Assembly (NCBI GenBank): GCA_913055635.1
Contig: CAJXLK010000008.1
Span: 1 to 64,000, forward strand
Direction of reading: 5' to 3'
Length of the DNA stretch: 64,000 nt
Source of the DNA: an uncultured Bacteroidota bacterium
GTDB lineage: Bacteria; Bacteroidota; Bacteroidia; Bacteroidales; UBA12077
Of the stretch, positions 35,700 through 45,631 are shown piece by piece (the stretch's first letter is position 1; each line of letters starts with the position of its first letter). The position numbers and the translations under genes were made by a program. The notes under the pieces are model-generated. The model had not been told where the DNA came from, searched no databases, and worked only from the letters and a program-made list of their open reading frames with translations.

Positions 35700-38600
35700 T
35701 CATTCGGCCAGTGTAAATCGCAAACTAAAACCGAAGTTGGTGTTGGAGGTGGGATAGGATCGGGATATTTTGGGTTCGTTCACGTTTCGGTCGAAGAAAA
35801 GGCGTACGTTAAAGCGGTTACTCAGGGCATAATCGGCGGAAAAGCCAATGACCACATTGCGTTGCCCGGCTGTAGGCAGATTGTCGACCTCTTCATCCAG
35901 TTTTCGAAGGATGGTCAGGTTGTCGCGGATTTTCACATTGCCTTTTACGTTCAAGTCATTGGGGAGAGACTCCTGGCGATCTCCAAAATCGAGGATCAGG
36001 TGAAAATCCTCAAAACGGTAGCCCACGCTGAAGGAGTATTGTTTGCTGAGGGTTTCGGTAATCTGGTTGTTGGAGAAGCTCAGGGCTACCCGTCGCGAGC
36101 GGGATATCTGGAAGCGGGAGGTGAGGTTGTTTTTCCAGGTGACGTCAAAATTGATCAATGGGTTGAATTGTTCATTAATGGCCACGCTGTTGATTTGATT
36201 GCGAGGCAGGAAGTTGTTTTTCATATCGCGCACCCAACTGAGCTGGTCTTCGAGTTCCTGGTAATCGCGGTTCAGGCGGAATGAACCGATGGTATAGGTA
36301 CTGCGGTAGGCATGGCTGATGTTGACGTTTTTCACCACTTGATCGATGAAACCTATTTTGGTCAAATTGTTCAATGTTACCCGCCAGTTGGGGAAGGGGA
36401 TGGTGGGGAAGTCTTTGAGGGGCACGCTGCCGGTATTGTAGCTTCCATAGGCTGAGAGGAATGCAGGAATAAGCACCTGCTGGCTGGTGGGGCCATACCC
36501 GTCCCAGTATCCGTTGTCATTTGGAGCGGTTGGATTGTAGCCTTGACCGGATTGTTCTATGCGCTTATGGGCCAGCCTCCGGCTTATATCCCGGCGATTG
36601 GCAGTGAAACGGTTGAACGCTTTGGACTGGTAGTTGTTTTCCTGGCTGATCTCATCAAAGGCGGTGTTGACCGAGAGAAAACTCATCGAGAAGTTCCCCT
36701 GCCGCTGTAAGCCATAGCTGTTGATCACCCCGCTGCTGTCAGCAATGTAATATTCCTGGGTGTTACGGGCCATGGTGCGCGACCCGTTCACATCAATGCG
36801 CAGCCAGTTGAACGGCTCAATGGTGGCCCGCAGATTCAGATTTTCATTGTGGGTAAGGGTAAAGGGACTGCTGAGGTTTGGATCTTTGGTGATCCACTGG
36901 TTGTCAACGGCCATTTGGGCAAAATTTTCATTTTGCCAGCCCATGACAAAGGGAATGGTCGGGGCCAGCTCGCCATTTTTGCGGTTTAGCCCCATGACCT
37001 GACTCGATGGGAGAAAACCGGGCAATTCACTTCCTTCGGTCTGAGAAAAGGAGAGGGAAACATTTTTGACCCCCATCAGCACCCTGGCTACATTTTCTGC
37101 GAACAGGGTGAAAAAGCCATCCGTTTGTTCTATTTGGCCTTCGATTTTAATGGTGGCATCAGGATGATCCTCCTGCGCCGTGTAATTAATGGCCTTTTGG
37201 CTGGTAACTTCTGATGACCCCTCTATTTCACGACCTTGCTTGTCGAAAGCTTTAACCTGAACCTTTTTGGTATTTAAATTATGCCAGATTTTTTTGGGCT
37301 CGTTGGCTTGTAGGTTGACATTTTCCCGGTTGTAGCTGACGGTTTTATATTCCTTTTCCTCCTGCCCGATTGATTGTTGATTGATTCTCTTCAAAAAGCC
37401 GACCTTATTATAGAGGTTGTTGAAATTAAACTGGCTGTTGATCTGGACGGTGTTGGAGTTGCGGATGGTATTGCCCAGGTTGATGTTGCTGGTATCGGCC
37501 AGCATGGGACCGGCCTGCCAGTTGTAGGTGCCATTGTAACGGGCCGATACGTTGATCCAGTCCATCAGGGGCAGTTTGTTGATGGGCAGTCGGTAGCTGG
37601 CATCCCATTTATGGTGGTAATTGACGTTGCGCCCGAAATTTCTCAGGTTGGTCATCACCGAATCTTTCCACCTTTGGTAGGTTGCCGGGTCCCTTTTTTT
37701 ATCGACAATGCCGCGGGGTTCGTCGATGCGGGCCTTATTGGTGGCGGTGAAATTGAGCTTCAACGACCGGGTCAGGTCCCATTTAAGACTGTAGTGCCTG
37801 TTCCACAGGAAATTTTTGTCGAAAGTGGGTTCATACCTCAGATTCGGATTGGAAATGTTGCGGTTTTGCATGGCATTGTATGACCTGCGCATTTCGGTGC
37901 GGAAGGTGAAGGAAGAGGGGTAATAATAGAAGTTGAAATCGCGGATGATGCGCAAAAGATCGGAATTGAAGATGCCTCCCAGGCCCCGGAAAGGGGTGAC
38001 GGCTTTGGGTTGGGTGTTGAAGTTGTAGAGCAGGCTTCCCTGGAATTCTTTGGATAGGTTGTATTTGGTGTTGATGTCGCGGGTATAGTATTCATTGTAG
38101 GAATAATTCAGCGAGAAATTGGAGATGTCGTAAAAGTTTCTTTTACCCTGTTTTTGAGGGGTAACCCGCACATTGTTCAGGTTGAAGCTTTTACGCCGCA
38201 CATAATTTTGGGTGATCCGGCGGATTGAGTCGCGGGCCTTTTTGTCTTCAGCGGCGTTCAGGGCATCTTCCAGTTTGATGTCGGGATTCAGCGGGTTGTA
38301 TTCCGGGGTGATGAACCGTTCAGAGTAGCCCAGGTACATGGGGATTTTAACCCCTGCTTTTTCGGGGAAGAATTTGCCCAGGTCCAGGTTGGTCGACACG
38401 TCATACTGGGCTTCCTCCTGTTTGCTGCGCTCATTGACTTTTTTCTCGATGCTGCCGAAACCGGGGGTGGACATGTTTCCGGCAATGTTGATCATGCCCA
38501 GGTCGGCCAGCTGGGTGGAGATGCGCCCGCGGGCTGCCCACCCGCCTTTCTCTTTGAAATCGGTCAGGCGCAGCTCATTCATCCATATTTCACCCGATTT

Positions 38601-41600
38601 GGGCATGCCATCGTCACTGGACATGGCATTGCCCTGCTGGTCGGGATTTCTGATCCCCAGCATAATCGTCCGCAGATCACTCAGGTTGGGATTGCCCCGG
38701 ACACTGATCTTTGCATTGTTCTTCATGACACTGTAAATGGTGTTCATCTGGATGTTGGAGCCTCGGCGCATGGCGGTGTTGCGTCGGAGTTTCACCCGGG
38801 GAAGCTCCTCCAGGTCAATGACCATCTTATTTTTCCAAACCTGTTTGCGGTCATTGCTGCTGTTGTTGTTATAATGGCCCGGCGGGGTCACTTCCAGGGG
38901 GATCTCATACTGGTAATAGTTGTTGCGGTAGTCCGATCCCAGGCGGATGAAAGCCCTCAAATCGCCGTCTTCCAGGCGCTTGTTCTCTAATGCCTCGGTA
39001 TGCAGGAACATCCTTAGTTTCTTGTACTGGCGCACGTCAAGGCTTACGTTCTTGAACGCTGCCCGGGCGTCGCCGTCTTCCAGGCTGTTGACCTTTAAAG
39101 CGATCGCCTGCTCATTGAGCTGTCGCAGCTGGGGATTGGTCGGGTCGATTACCCGGTCAATCCCCGGGGGCAATACATAGTTGACCGGGGTCTTCTTGGC
39201 ATTCTCCTCAATGTTGACCGCCGAGATCCGCATATTGCCCATCGAATATTCCGGGGCTGACAAATTCTCGCTGGTTTCATTCAATGACTTGGTGTAGTTG
39301 CGCCATTCCCCCCTGACCAGGTTCAGCTTGGCAAAACGCAGAATGAGCGAGTCTTCAAATCCCCGCAGGAACATCCGCATGAACCGGATCGAACTGAAAT
39401 CGCGGATGGCCCCTACCCGCTTGTCGGGGTTCTTGATCGGAATCTTGAACTGATACCAGGTGATGTCCGACTTGCGGCCATTGGCCATCTTAATGTCCCT
39501 GCGCACGACCTTGTCGGTGATATAATTCTGGCCTACCTCCATTTGCGTGGGATCCAGTTTTACTTTATACTGGTAATAATTTTCGTTTTCATCCAGGGTG
39601 TTGTCCTGGTTGATGTCTTCTACATCTGGCAGGGTTTTACCGGAGGTAGGGTAAGGTTCGGGCGATTGTTCCGAGGTGGGGGAGTTGCCTTCCATACCGT
39701 TGTATTGCTTGTAGCGCTGTATGATGCCCTTCTTCTGCCGGTCGTAATCGCTGCCCCGGTAGTAATGGTAATTGTCGCCGGAGGGATCCTCCTGAAAGCG
39801 GTTGTAGGCCTGGTCATTGAGATGGCCTTCCAGTTCATCAAGGTATTGTTCAAAGAAACTGCGCTCGTTGTCATCGTCGAGCCCGTCCAGGCCAATGTCC
39901 TGGTATTTTCTGGCGGTGGGGTCGTTGTCAAAGGCGTTGACCAGCGACTGGCTCATGGGGATCCGGCCCCAGGAAGTGGTATCAACCATCTCGACCTGTT
40001 CGGAGGTGGGAAGTCCATTCTCGAAGCTTTTGCGCGAATCTTTGAGGATGTCTTCTGAGATGTTGCCCAGGTTGAAATAGAGTGTGCCGTCGTTGGTCAG
40101 GGTTGAATCATAAACGAAGGGATCCATCAGCCAGAATTCGATATACTCTACATTGGATTCCTCGAAATCGGTGGTGGATATTTCCCGCATGATGCCGGCC
40201 CACCTGGTTTCGGGGTCCTTCAGTGAACCGTCGGAGCTTATTCCGCGTGAGATACCCGGTGCCCCATTGGGCTCGTGTTCATAGTTGTACATGCCCCGTT
40301 CATTGGGGAAATAAGCCAGGTTCAGCACCTGCAGGCTGGCCGGTATTTCACTGGGATTGTCCCGCTTGGGGAAAAGCTCTTTTTCATAGATTTCCCTGAC
40401 GAAATGGCTGGAACGTTGGTCGGGATTGCTTTTTAAATGTTGGGGCATATTGGGGCTGTTTTCCCGCAAAAACAGGGGGTCGATGTGGTACCAGGCCAGC
40501 TCGGCACGGTTGTAGTTATAGGCCAGGGAGTCGATCAGTTCGCCTTCGGGAAACATCTGGGGCTGACCCTGGGGGGTCGATGATAAGACCCATGCCGCGG
40601 GGTTCTTCATATCGATCGACGTCTCACTGCCTTCAAAATCGTCGATGTAAGATACCCCCTTGTCCTTTATGGCCTGGGAGTGGCCGGGGATCAGATGCGC
40701 GAACTCCCCGTCAATCCGTATGCTCGACTCCTCCTTGGTATCGAGCAAGGGGAGGCGGTCAACCAAATCGGTTAAAAAGGGCGATTGGGTGCGATACGAA
40801 CCATTGATGCCCCAAATGGTATTGGAAATGGGTTCATTGCCAATGCTTACCTTCTGGGTGAGTGGTCGCTCGGTCAGATTCATTACCGTGGCCCCCACAT
40901 TGAAGTCTTCCGATACCGTATAGTTGAAATGGGATCCGATCAGGGTCTTCTTTTGCATGCTGTAAGTGGATTGGCTCTCGAGTGAGATTTGGATGGGCGT
41001 GCCCGATTCCAGCAACCCTTCATTGAGTATCTTCACCCGTCCCAGGTTATAGTCGACCGTATAATCTACATTCTCGGTCAGCTTACGCCCCCCGGCCGTG
41101 ACCACTACTGAGCCCTCCGGTATGTTCATGGCGTTCAGGGGAATCTCGGAGCTGGAGGAAGACTGATATTCGCCGCTGAGCTTGAATTTGTTCTTTTCAG
41201 CCGTTTGCCTGGCCACAGTGAGGGTTGAGTCGTAAAGTTCTTCAAAGACATAGTCTTCTGCAATGGAGTTATTGTCGAACTGTTGCTTCAGATAGTCTCC
41301 AAAAGGCTGCACCACCGGGAAGATGATCTTGCCGTTGGAAGGGTCGATGGTGACCCCCGGGATAAAATCGAACCGTCCGTCGGCTCCGGCATCGTTCTGG
41401 GAATTGACATTGTCCAGGTTCAATACCCGCAGCAAACGCTCGTCGCGTATTTTGCCGGCCGGTATGTAGTTCAGCTCATTGCCGGTCTGATCATCCTGAT
41501 AAAGGACGTTGAGTCTGAAACCCTCGCGGTTGACCTGATAGGCATCGATCGAATAGATGTTTTTCATCATCAGTTTCCAGGAGGGGAAACGGGGGGTGAA

Positions 41601-43139
41601 GGCGGTGCCTTTGAGCAGTTTGACCATCAGGGCATTGGGCGAGGTGATGCCCTGGTTGGAAAATTCACCCACCTGGAATTTTTTTCCGCCCCGGGTATAC
41701 TCAAAAGCCACAGCCAGCACCTCGTCGTTGCGCAGGGGCGATTTAAGGGAAATATAACCCAGTTTCTCGTGGACGGTGTATTCGTTGGATTCTAACTTGC
41801 GGGCATTTTCCAGCTTATCATAATCCTGGCCTGATCGAAAGCCATAGGTCTTCCATTGCTGGAGCACATTGTTGGTCTGGCTGATGTCGCGCACACCCTG
41901 CATGGCACCTGAATTGAGCTTCTGGTAAAGGTTGTTGGCGCTGTTGTCCGGCGGCTGGTTCCTGATGCTGGTGATCAGCTGATCCGAGGCCAGGATGTGA
42001 TCGGTTGAACCGTTGATCCGCCCTTCCCCAAGGTCCATGAAAGCAACAATGTTGCGCGAGCTTTCAAAATTGCTGGTTTTATTGGTGATCCAAACTTCCA
42101 CGCGGGTGATGTCGATCTGCGAACTGATGACCGGCAGCCGGCTTAAGGCCTTGTTGTATTTTTCCCTGAAATAATGGGAGAGAAAGAAGTGCCGGTTTTT
42201 GTCATATTCATCGGCTTTGATATCAAAATCCTTGGTCTGGGCTCCTCCTTCTACCTTGATCACCTTACTTTGTCCCTTCTGCTGGGAAAAAACACTGGTT
42301 ACATCCAGGTTGCCAAACCGGAGTTTGGTCTTAACCCCGAAAAGGCTCTGGCTCCCTGTAATAAGGGATCCCGGAAGGGGCAGGTTCACATTGCCGGCCT
42401 CAATATCCTGGATGATCTCATCTTCACCCCCGGAATATTCCAGTTTGGTCTTGTTCTCAAAATCAAAGGTGGCTTCCGTGTCATAGTTGATGCCCAGTTT
42501 GATTTTGTCCCCAATGCTGCCTGTAACATTCATCTGGATTTTTTCCTCAAAATCAAACGTGGTATTGCGCCTGAGTTTTTCGGAAAGTTTGGGATCTTCC
42601 ACCTTGTTGATGTTAACCCCGAAGATCAGCTCGGCCGATCCCTGCGGTACAATATTGATGGTATTGCTCCCGAAGATCCGGTTGAAGGTTTCACCCCCCA
42701 ACTTAAGCTTGGGGATCAAGCCCTGGTCTTCGGTGGCCTCCACACCACTGGCTTTTTGCTGCCAGAAATTGCGCAGCATTTGCTCAAACTGGTAATCCCA
42801 GTACTGTTGCCGGTTCAGGTGGGAGGGCATCCGGTAATCAAAATCCCCGATTTTCTTCTTCAGGATGTATTCATCCCGCTGGGCATCATACTCATAAAAA
42901 GATTTTATGTTTTTGGGATCTTTCAGAAAAAGCGGTGATTCTTGTTTGTCTTTCTGAAAGATGTATTGTGGCTCATCATCAAACTCGTAAGGCAGGTCGG
43001 TGGTGTCGGTGGGGCTGATCGTATCGGGTTGCTGAGGTTGTTGCATTGAAAAATGAATGTGAGCTTCTGCATTTGATGCAAAAGCCCACACTATAAGTAA
43101 AAGCACCAGTTTAACTATTTCTTGACGGTTGAGCTCCAA
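35700..43139 (-). CDS. sprA: T9SS outer-membrane translocon protein SprA (Sov)
   Basis: A giant outer-membrane protein of 2479 residues, the pore of the type IX secretion system. A signal peptide (about 1-26, ending SNAEA) leads to repeated SprA-type segments with many aromatic and Asn residues, such as GSANTINIVPQGS-like IFGSNTINIVPQGSAELIFG and SKVEGGAQTKDFDIKADEYD. YEFDDEPQYIFQKD and INGSYRTQSPFLTDLVDRLP lie in the N-terminal half, and the end is barrel-like (FGFSLRFTLAE, terminal aromatic-rich strand). Length matches SprA of Flavobacterium and Sov of Porphyromonas. It follows ruvA by 17 bp, an arrangement conserved across Bacteroidota. Confidence 0.95.
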   Translation of the reverse strand: MELNRQEIVKLVLLLIVWAFASNAEAHIHFSMQQPQQPDTISPTDTTDLPYEFDDEPQYIFQKDKQESPLFLKDPKNIKSFYEYDAQRDEYILKKKIGDFDYRMPSHLNRQQYWDYQFEQMLRNFWQQKASGVEATEDQGLIPKLKLGGETFNRIFGSNTINIVPQGSAELIFGVNINKVEDPKLSEKLRRNTTFDFEEKIQMNVTGSIGDKIKLGINYDTEATFDFENKTKLEYSGGEDEIIQDIEAGNVNLPLPGSLITGSQSLFGVKTKLRFGNLDVTSVFSQQKGQSKVIKVEGGAQTKDFDIKADEYDKNRHFFLSHYFREKYNKALSRLPVISSQIDITRVEVWITNKTSNFESSRNIVAFMDLGEGRINGSTDHILASDQLITSIRNQPPDNSANNLYQKLNSGAMQGVRDISQTNNVLQQWKTYGFRSGQDYDKLENARKLESNEYTVHEKLGYISLKSPLRNDEVLAVAFEYTRGGKKFQVGEFSNQGITSPNALMVKLLKGTAFTPRFPSWKLMMKNIYSIDAYQVNREGFRLNVLYQDDQTGNELNYIPAGKIRDERLLRVLNLDNVNSQNDAGADGRFDFIPGVTIDPSNGKIIFPVVQPFGDYLKQQFDNNSIAEDYVFEELYDSTLTVARQTAEKNKFKLSGEYQSSSSSEIPLNAMNIPEGSVVVTAGGRKLTENVDYTVDYNLGRVKILNEGLLESGTPIQISLESQSTYSMQKKTLIGSHFNYTVSEDFNVGATVMNLTERPLTQKVSIGNEPISNTIWGINGSYRTQSPFLTDLVDRLPLLDTKEESSIRIDGEFAHLIPGHSQAIKDKGVSYIDDFEGSETSIDMKNPAAWVLSSTPQGQPQMFPEGELIDSLAYNYNRAELAWYHIDPLFLRENSPNMPQHLKSNPDQRSSHFVREIYEKELFPKRDNPSEIPASLQVLNLAYFPNERGMYNYEHEPNGAPGISRGISSDGSLKDPETRWAGIMREISTTDFEESNVEYIEFWLMDPFVYDSTLTNDGTLYFNLGNISEDILKDSRKSFENGLPTSEQVEMVDTTSWGRIPMSQSLVNAFDNDPTARKYQDIGLDGLDDDNERSFFEQYLDELEGHLNDQAYNRFQEDPSGDNYHYYRGSDYDRQKKGIIQRYKQYNGMEGNSPTSEQSPEPYPTSGKTLPDVEDINQDNTLDENENYYQYKVKLDPTQMEVGQNYITDKVVRRDIKMANGRKSDITWYQFKIPIKNPDKRVGAIRDFSSIRFMRMFLRGFEDSLILRFAKLNLVRGEWRNYTKSLNETSENLSAPEYSMGNMRISAVNIEENAKKTPVNYVLPPGIDRVIDPTNPQLRQLNEQAIALKVNSLEDGDARAAFKNVSLDVRQYKKLRMFLHTEALENKRLEDGDLRAFIRLGSDYRNNYYQYEIPLEVTPPGHYNNNSSNDRKQVWKNKMVIDLEELPRVKLRRNTAMRRGSNIQMNTIYSVMKNNAKISVRGNPNLSDLRTIMLGIRNPDQQGNAMSSDDGMPKSGEIWMNELRLTDFKEKGGWAARGRISTQLADLGMINIAGNMSTPGFGSIEKKVNERSKQEEAQYDVSTNLDLGKFFPEKAGVKIPMYLGYSERFITPEYNPLNPDIKLEDALNAAEDKKARDSIRRITQNYVRRKSFNLNNVRVTPQKQGKRNFYDISNFSLNYSYNEYYTRDINTKYNLSKEFQGSLLYNFNTQPKAVTPFRGLGGIFNSDLLRIIRDFNFYYYPSSFTFRTEMRRSYNAMQNRNISNPNLRYEPTFDKNFLWNRHYSLKWDLTRSLKLNFTATNKARIDEPRGIVDKKRDPATYQRWKDSVMTNLRNFGRNVNYHHKWDASYRLPINKLPLMDWINVSARYNGTYNWQAGPMLADTSNINLGNTIRNSNTVQINSQFNFNNLYNKVGFLKRINQQSIGQEEKEYKTVSYNRENVNLQANEPKKIWHNLNTKKVQVKAFDKQGREIEGSSEVTSQKAINYTAQEDHPDATIKIEGQIEQTDGFFTLFAENVARVLMGVKNVSLSFSQTEGSELPGFLPSSQVMGLNRKNGELAPTIPFVMGWQNENFAQMAVDNQWITKDPNLSSPFTLTHNENLNLRATIEPFNWLRIDVNGSRTMARNTQEYYIADSSGVINSYGLQRQGNFSMSFLSVNTAFDEISQENNYQSKAFNRFTANRRDISRRLAHKRIEQSGQGYNPTAPNDNGYWDGYGPTSQQVLIPAFLSAYGSYNTGSVPLKDFPTIPFPNWRVTLNNLTKIGFIDQVVKNVNISHAYRSTYTIGSFRLNRDYQELEDQLSWVRDMKNNFLPRNQINSVAINEQFNPLINFDVTWKNNLTSRFQISRSRRVALSFSNNQITETLSKQYSFSVGYRFEDFHLILDFGDRQESLPNDLNVKGNVKIRDNLTILRKLDEEVDNLPTAGQRNVVIGFSADYALSNRFNVRLFFDRNVNEPKISRSYPTSNTNFGFSLRFTLAE

Positions 43140-43156
43140 GGATTAGGTTTGAATTA

Positions 43157-43738
43157 TCAGAGTTTTTTCAATGCTTTTTTCACCAGGGATTCCACGTTTA
43201 GGTCAGGCTGTTCGTTGGTTAGCTGCTCGAGCACTTTTTCGACTTGCTTTTTGGAGAAACCTAAAGTCACTAGAGCAGATAACGCTTCTTCCTGGTTTGT
43301 ATTGTCTGTGGGGGCTATAATTTCTCCTGCCGCATCTTCTTTGGCCAGTTTGTCTTTCAGGTCCACAATGATACGCTGGGCCGATTTGGCCCCAATGCCT
43401 TTAATGGCTTTTAGGGTGTTGACCTGCTCCTGGGTGATGGCGGTTTTGATTTCTTCCGGCGAGAGGGAAGACAACATCATGGCAGCCGTATTGGCCCCAA
43501 CCCCGTTGACTGAAATCAGGTTCCGGAATGTCTCGCGTTCCTGCTTGTCGGCAAATCCATAGAGCATATAAGCATCTTCACGCACTATTTCATGGATGTA
43601 TACCAGCCCCTGATCCCTGCCGGAGAGGCTGGAATAGGTGTTTAGCGAAATGTTGACGAAATAGCCCAATCCCTGGTTCTGCATCACCACATAAGCCGGA
43701 TTGACTTCCAGTATGTCACCGTGAATGAATTCCAGCAT
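43157..43738 (-). CDS. ruvA: Holliday junction branch migration protein RuvA
   Basis: RuvA binds Holliday junctions and loads the RuvB motor. The 193-residue protein has an N-terminal OB fold (GDILEVNPAYVVMQNQGLGYFVNIS), a helix-hairpin-helix domain (LISVNGVGANTAAMML and LKAIKGIGAKSAQRIIVDLKDKL) and the C-terminal RuvB-binding helices (EEALSALVTLGFSKKQVEKVL). It precedes sprA by 17 bp and probably drives its transcription. No ruvB or ruvC is in the window. Confidence 0.97.
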   Translation of the reverse strand: MLEFIHGDILEVNPAYVVMQNQGLGYFVNISLNTYSSLSGRDQGLVYIHEIVREDAYMLYGFADKQERETFRNLISVNGVGANTAAMMLSSLSPEEIKTAITQEQVNTLKAIKGIGAKSAQRIIVDLKDKLAKEDAAGEIIAPTDNTNQEEALSALVTLGFSKKQVEKVLEQLTNEQPDLNVESLVKKALKKL

Positions 43739-43878
43739 ATTGATAATTTTCCGGCTAAATTAATAATAAAATTCATATCGGAAGGCAAAGATCCGGGCAA
43801 ATCCTTTTTGTCCCCTGTTATGTCCCTGCATTAGCTTATTTTGTTTTGTCACAGGCACTTTCACGATGAACGGCATCA

Positions 43879-43913
43879 TTTTGCCCGATTTGTTATATTA
43901 AATGTTATTTTTG
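43879..43913 (+). promoter_or_regulatory. Candidate promoter of aspA
   Basis: TTTG (43880-43883), 22-bp spacer, TATTTTTG (43906-43913), then 27 bp to the aspA ATG. The spacer is slightly longer than the usual 19-21 bp. Confidence 0.55.
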
Positions 43914-43940
43914 GACCGGTAGATTTTAACCAACTCGATT

Positions 43941-45395
43941 ATGAGAGAGGAAGAAGATGCTTTAGGCAAGAGAAATATTGCCGATGATGCTCTATATGGC
44001 ATCCATGCGGTTCGGGCAAAGGAGAACTTTCCTGATGGCAATCCTTTCCACCCCGAGTGGTATAAGGGGCTGGCCACGGTGAAGCTTGCCTGTTATCAGA
44101 CCTATCGGCGTTTTAAAGATGCGGTAGGCAGGAAGTATGGACATTTGGAGGTTCCCCTGAGGATGATGGATGATCGGGTTTTGGAGGCCCTTATCCGGAG
44201 TGCCGAGGAGCTGACCACCGGAGATTATGCCGGCCATTTCATTGTGCCGGCGGTTCAGGGAGGTGCCGGCACGAGCATCAACATGAACATCAATGAGATC
44301 ATCACCAATGTGGCCCTCAAGCGCATGGGGCGGTCTGCTGGCGATTACCGTATGATTGATCCCATTGAGCACGCCAATATCTATCAATCGACCAACGATG
44401 TGGTCCCGACCGCCTTAAAGGTGACAGCTATGAGGCTGCTTGAGCAGCTGGAAGAAGGGATCAACAAAACCCGCGGGCAGTTGGAGGCACTCGAGCAAAA
44501 ACACCGGGATGATTTGCGCATTGGTTATACTCAGATGCAGGAAGCCGTCCCCTCTTCCTTTGGCAAACTTTTCAGTTCTTACAATGAAGCCTTTTCTCGC
44601 GATTGGTGGCGTGTGTCCAAGTGCATGGAGCGCCTAAAGGTGGTAAATCTGGGTGGCAGTGCCATCGGGACAGGCCTTACCGTTCCTACCTATTTTATCA
44701 TGGAAGTGGTGCCCGTCTTGCGCCGTTTAACCGATCTGCCCCTGGCCCGGGCCGAAAATATGCCCGATGCCACCAGCAACCTCGACCCCTTTGTTGAGGT
44801 CCACGCTACCCTCAAGGCTCATGCGGTGAACCTGGAGAAGATGGCCGATGACCTGCGCCTGCTCTCCTCGGACCGCACCGGTCAAAATGAATTGAGCCTG
44901 CCCGAACGCCAGGTGGGCAGTTCGATTATGCCCGGTAAAGTCAATCCCGTTATCCCCGAATTCGTGATCGGGGCCGTTCATCGTATCTATTCCAACGATG
45001 CGATGATTGGCAACCTGGCCGGACAGGGCTCCCTTGAACTTAATCCTTACCTGCCCATGGTGGGCCATGCCCTGATCGACAGCCTTAAATTGCTGATCGG
45101 CATTAACCAAACCCTCCATGATAATATGATACAGGATATGCGCGTGCATACCGGAGTGGCCCTTGAACGCCTCCACTACAGCCCCGCCATTACCACCGCC
45201 CTGAGCCCTTATATCGGCTACCATAAGGCCAGCCACCTGGCCCATGCCATGAAGGAAAAACACATCGACATCTTTGAAGCCAACCATCAATTGGGCTACC
45301 TCAGCCAAAACAGACTGAACGAACTGCTGAAACCAGCAAACCTCCTGAAAATGGGGTTTCGAATCGATGAACTCCCGAAAGACCAAAATCAATGA
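43941..45395 (+). CDS. aspA: Aspartate ammonia-lyase
   Basis: A fumarase/aspartase-superfamily lyase of 484 residues that should convert aspartate to fumarate and ammonia. The superfamily signature GSSIMPGKVNP is at about 325-335. Aspartase rather than fumarase is suggested by GAGTSINMNINE (fumarases usually have GTQ) and by STNDVVPTALK. Other marks are GRSAGDYRMIDP-like helices and QGSLELNPYLPMVG. hydF starts 236 bp downstream on the same strand. An aspartase-like gene near hydrogenase maturases is a recurring arrangement as I remember it, so a supply role in H-cluster assembly is possible. Confidence 0.9.
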   Translation: MREEEDALGKRNIADDALYGIHAVRAKENFPDGNPFHPEWYKGLATVKLACYQTYRRFKDAVGRKYGHLEVPLRMMDDRVLEALIRSAEELTTGDYAGHFIVPAVQGGAGTSINMNINEIITNVALKRMGRSAGDYRMIDPIEHANIYQSTNDVVPTALKVTAMRLLEQLEEGINKTRGQLEALEQKHRDDLRIGYTQMQEAVPSSFGKLFSSYNEAFSRDWWRVSKCMERLKVVNLGGSAIGTGLTVPTYFIMEVVPVLRRLTDLPLARAENMPDATSNLDPFVEVHATLKAHAVNLEKMADDLRLLSSDRTGQNELSLPERQVGSSIMPGKVNPVIPEFVIGAVHRIYSNDAMIGNLAGQGSLELNPYLPMVGHALIDSLKLLIGINQTLHDNMIQDMRVHTGVALERLHYSPAITTALSPYIGYHKASHLAHAMKEKHIDIFEANHQLGYLSQNRLNELLKPANLLKMGFRIDELPKDQNQ

Positions 45396-45631
45396 GGCCA
45401 CTAACGGGGGTAAAATTTTTTGTGGGTCAATGGATTAAAAGGACATCAGGCCACTATCCTGCCCGAAAAACCATTTCCTTTATGGCGAAACGCTTAAACA
45501 AGACATATAGAGAAAGCGGGCCATGACCTGAAGTGGGGCTATTTAACCCGCCTGCTTCAAAACAGCTAAATAAATCCCCGGGCAGCACGTTATCACATAT
45601 AAATTGCAAAACATTAAAGATCAAAACATCT

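Noticed and set aside
43941-45395. The lyase as fumarate hydratase
   Set aside because: The GTS form of the GAGTSINMN motif and the neighbouring hydF favour aspartase, though biochemical proof is not available from sequence.
45533-45631. Longer HydF start at 45533
   Set aside because: The extra 33 residues do not resemble HydF and the usual start context is the ATG at 45632.
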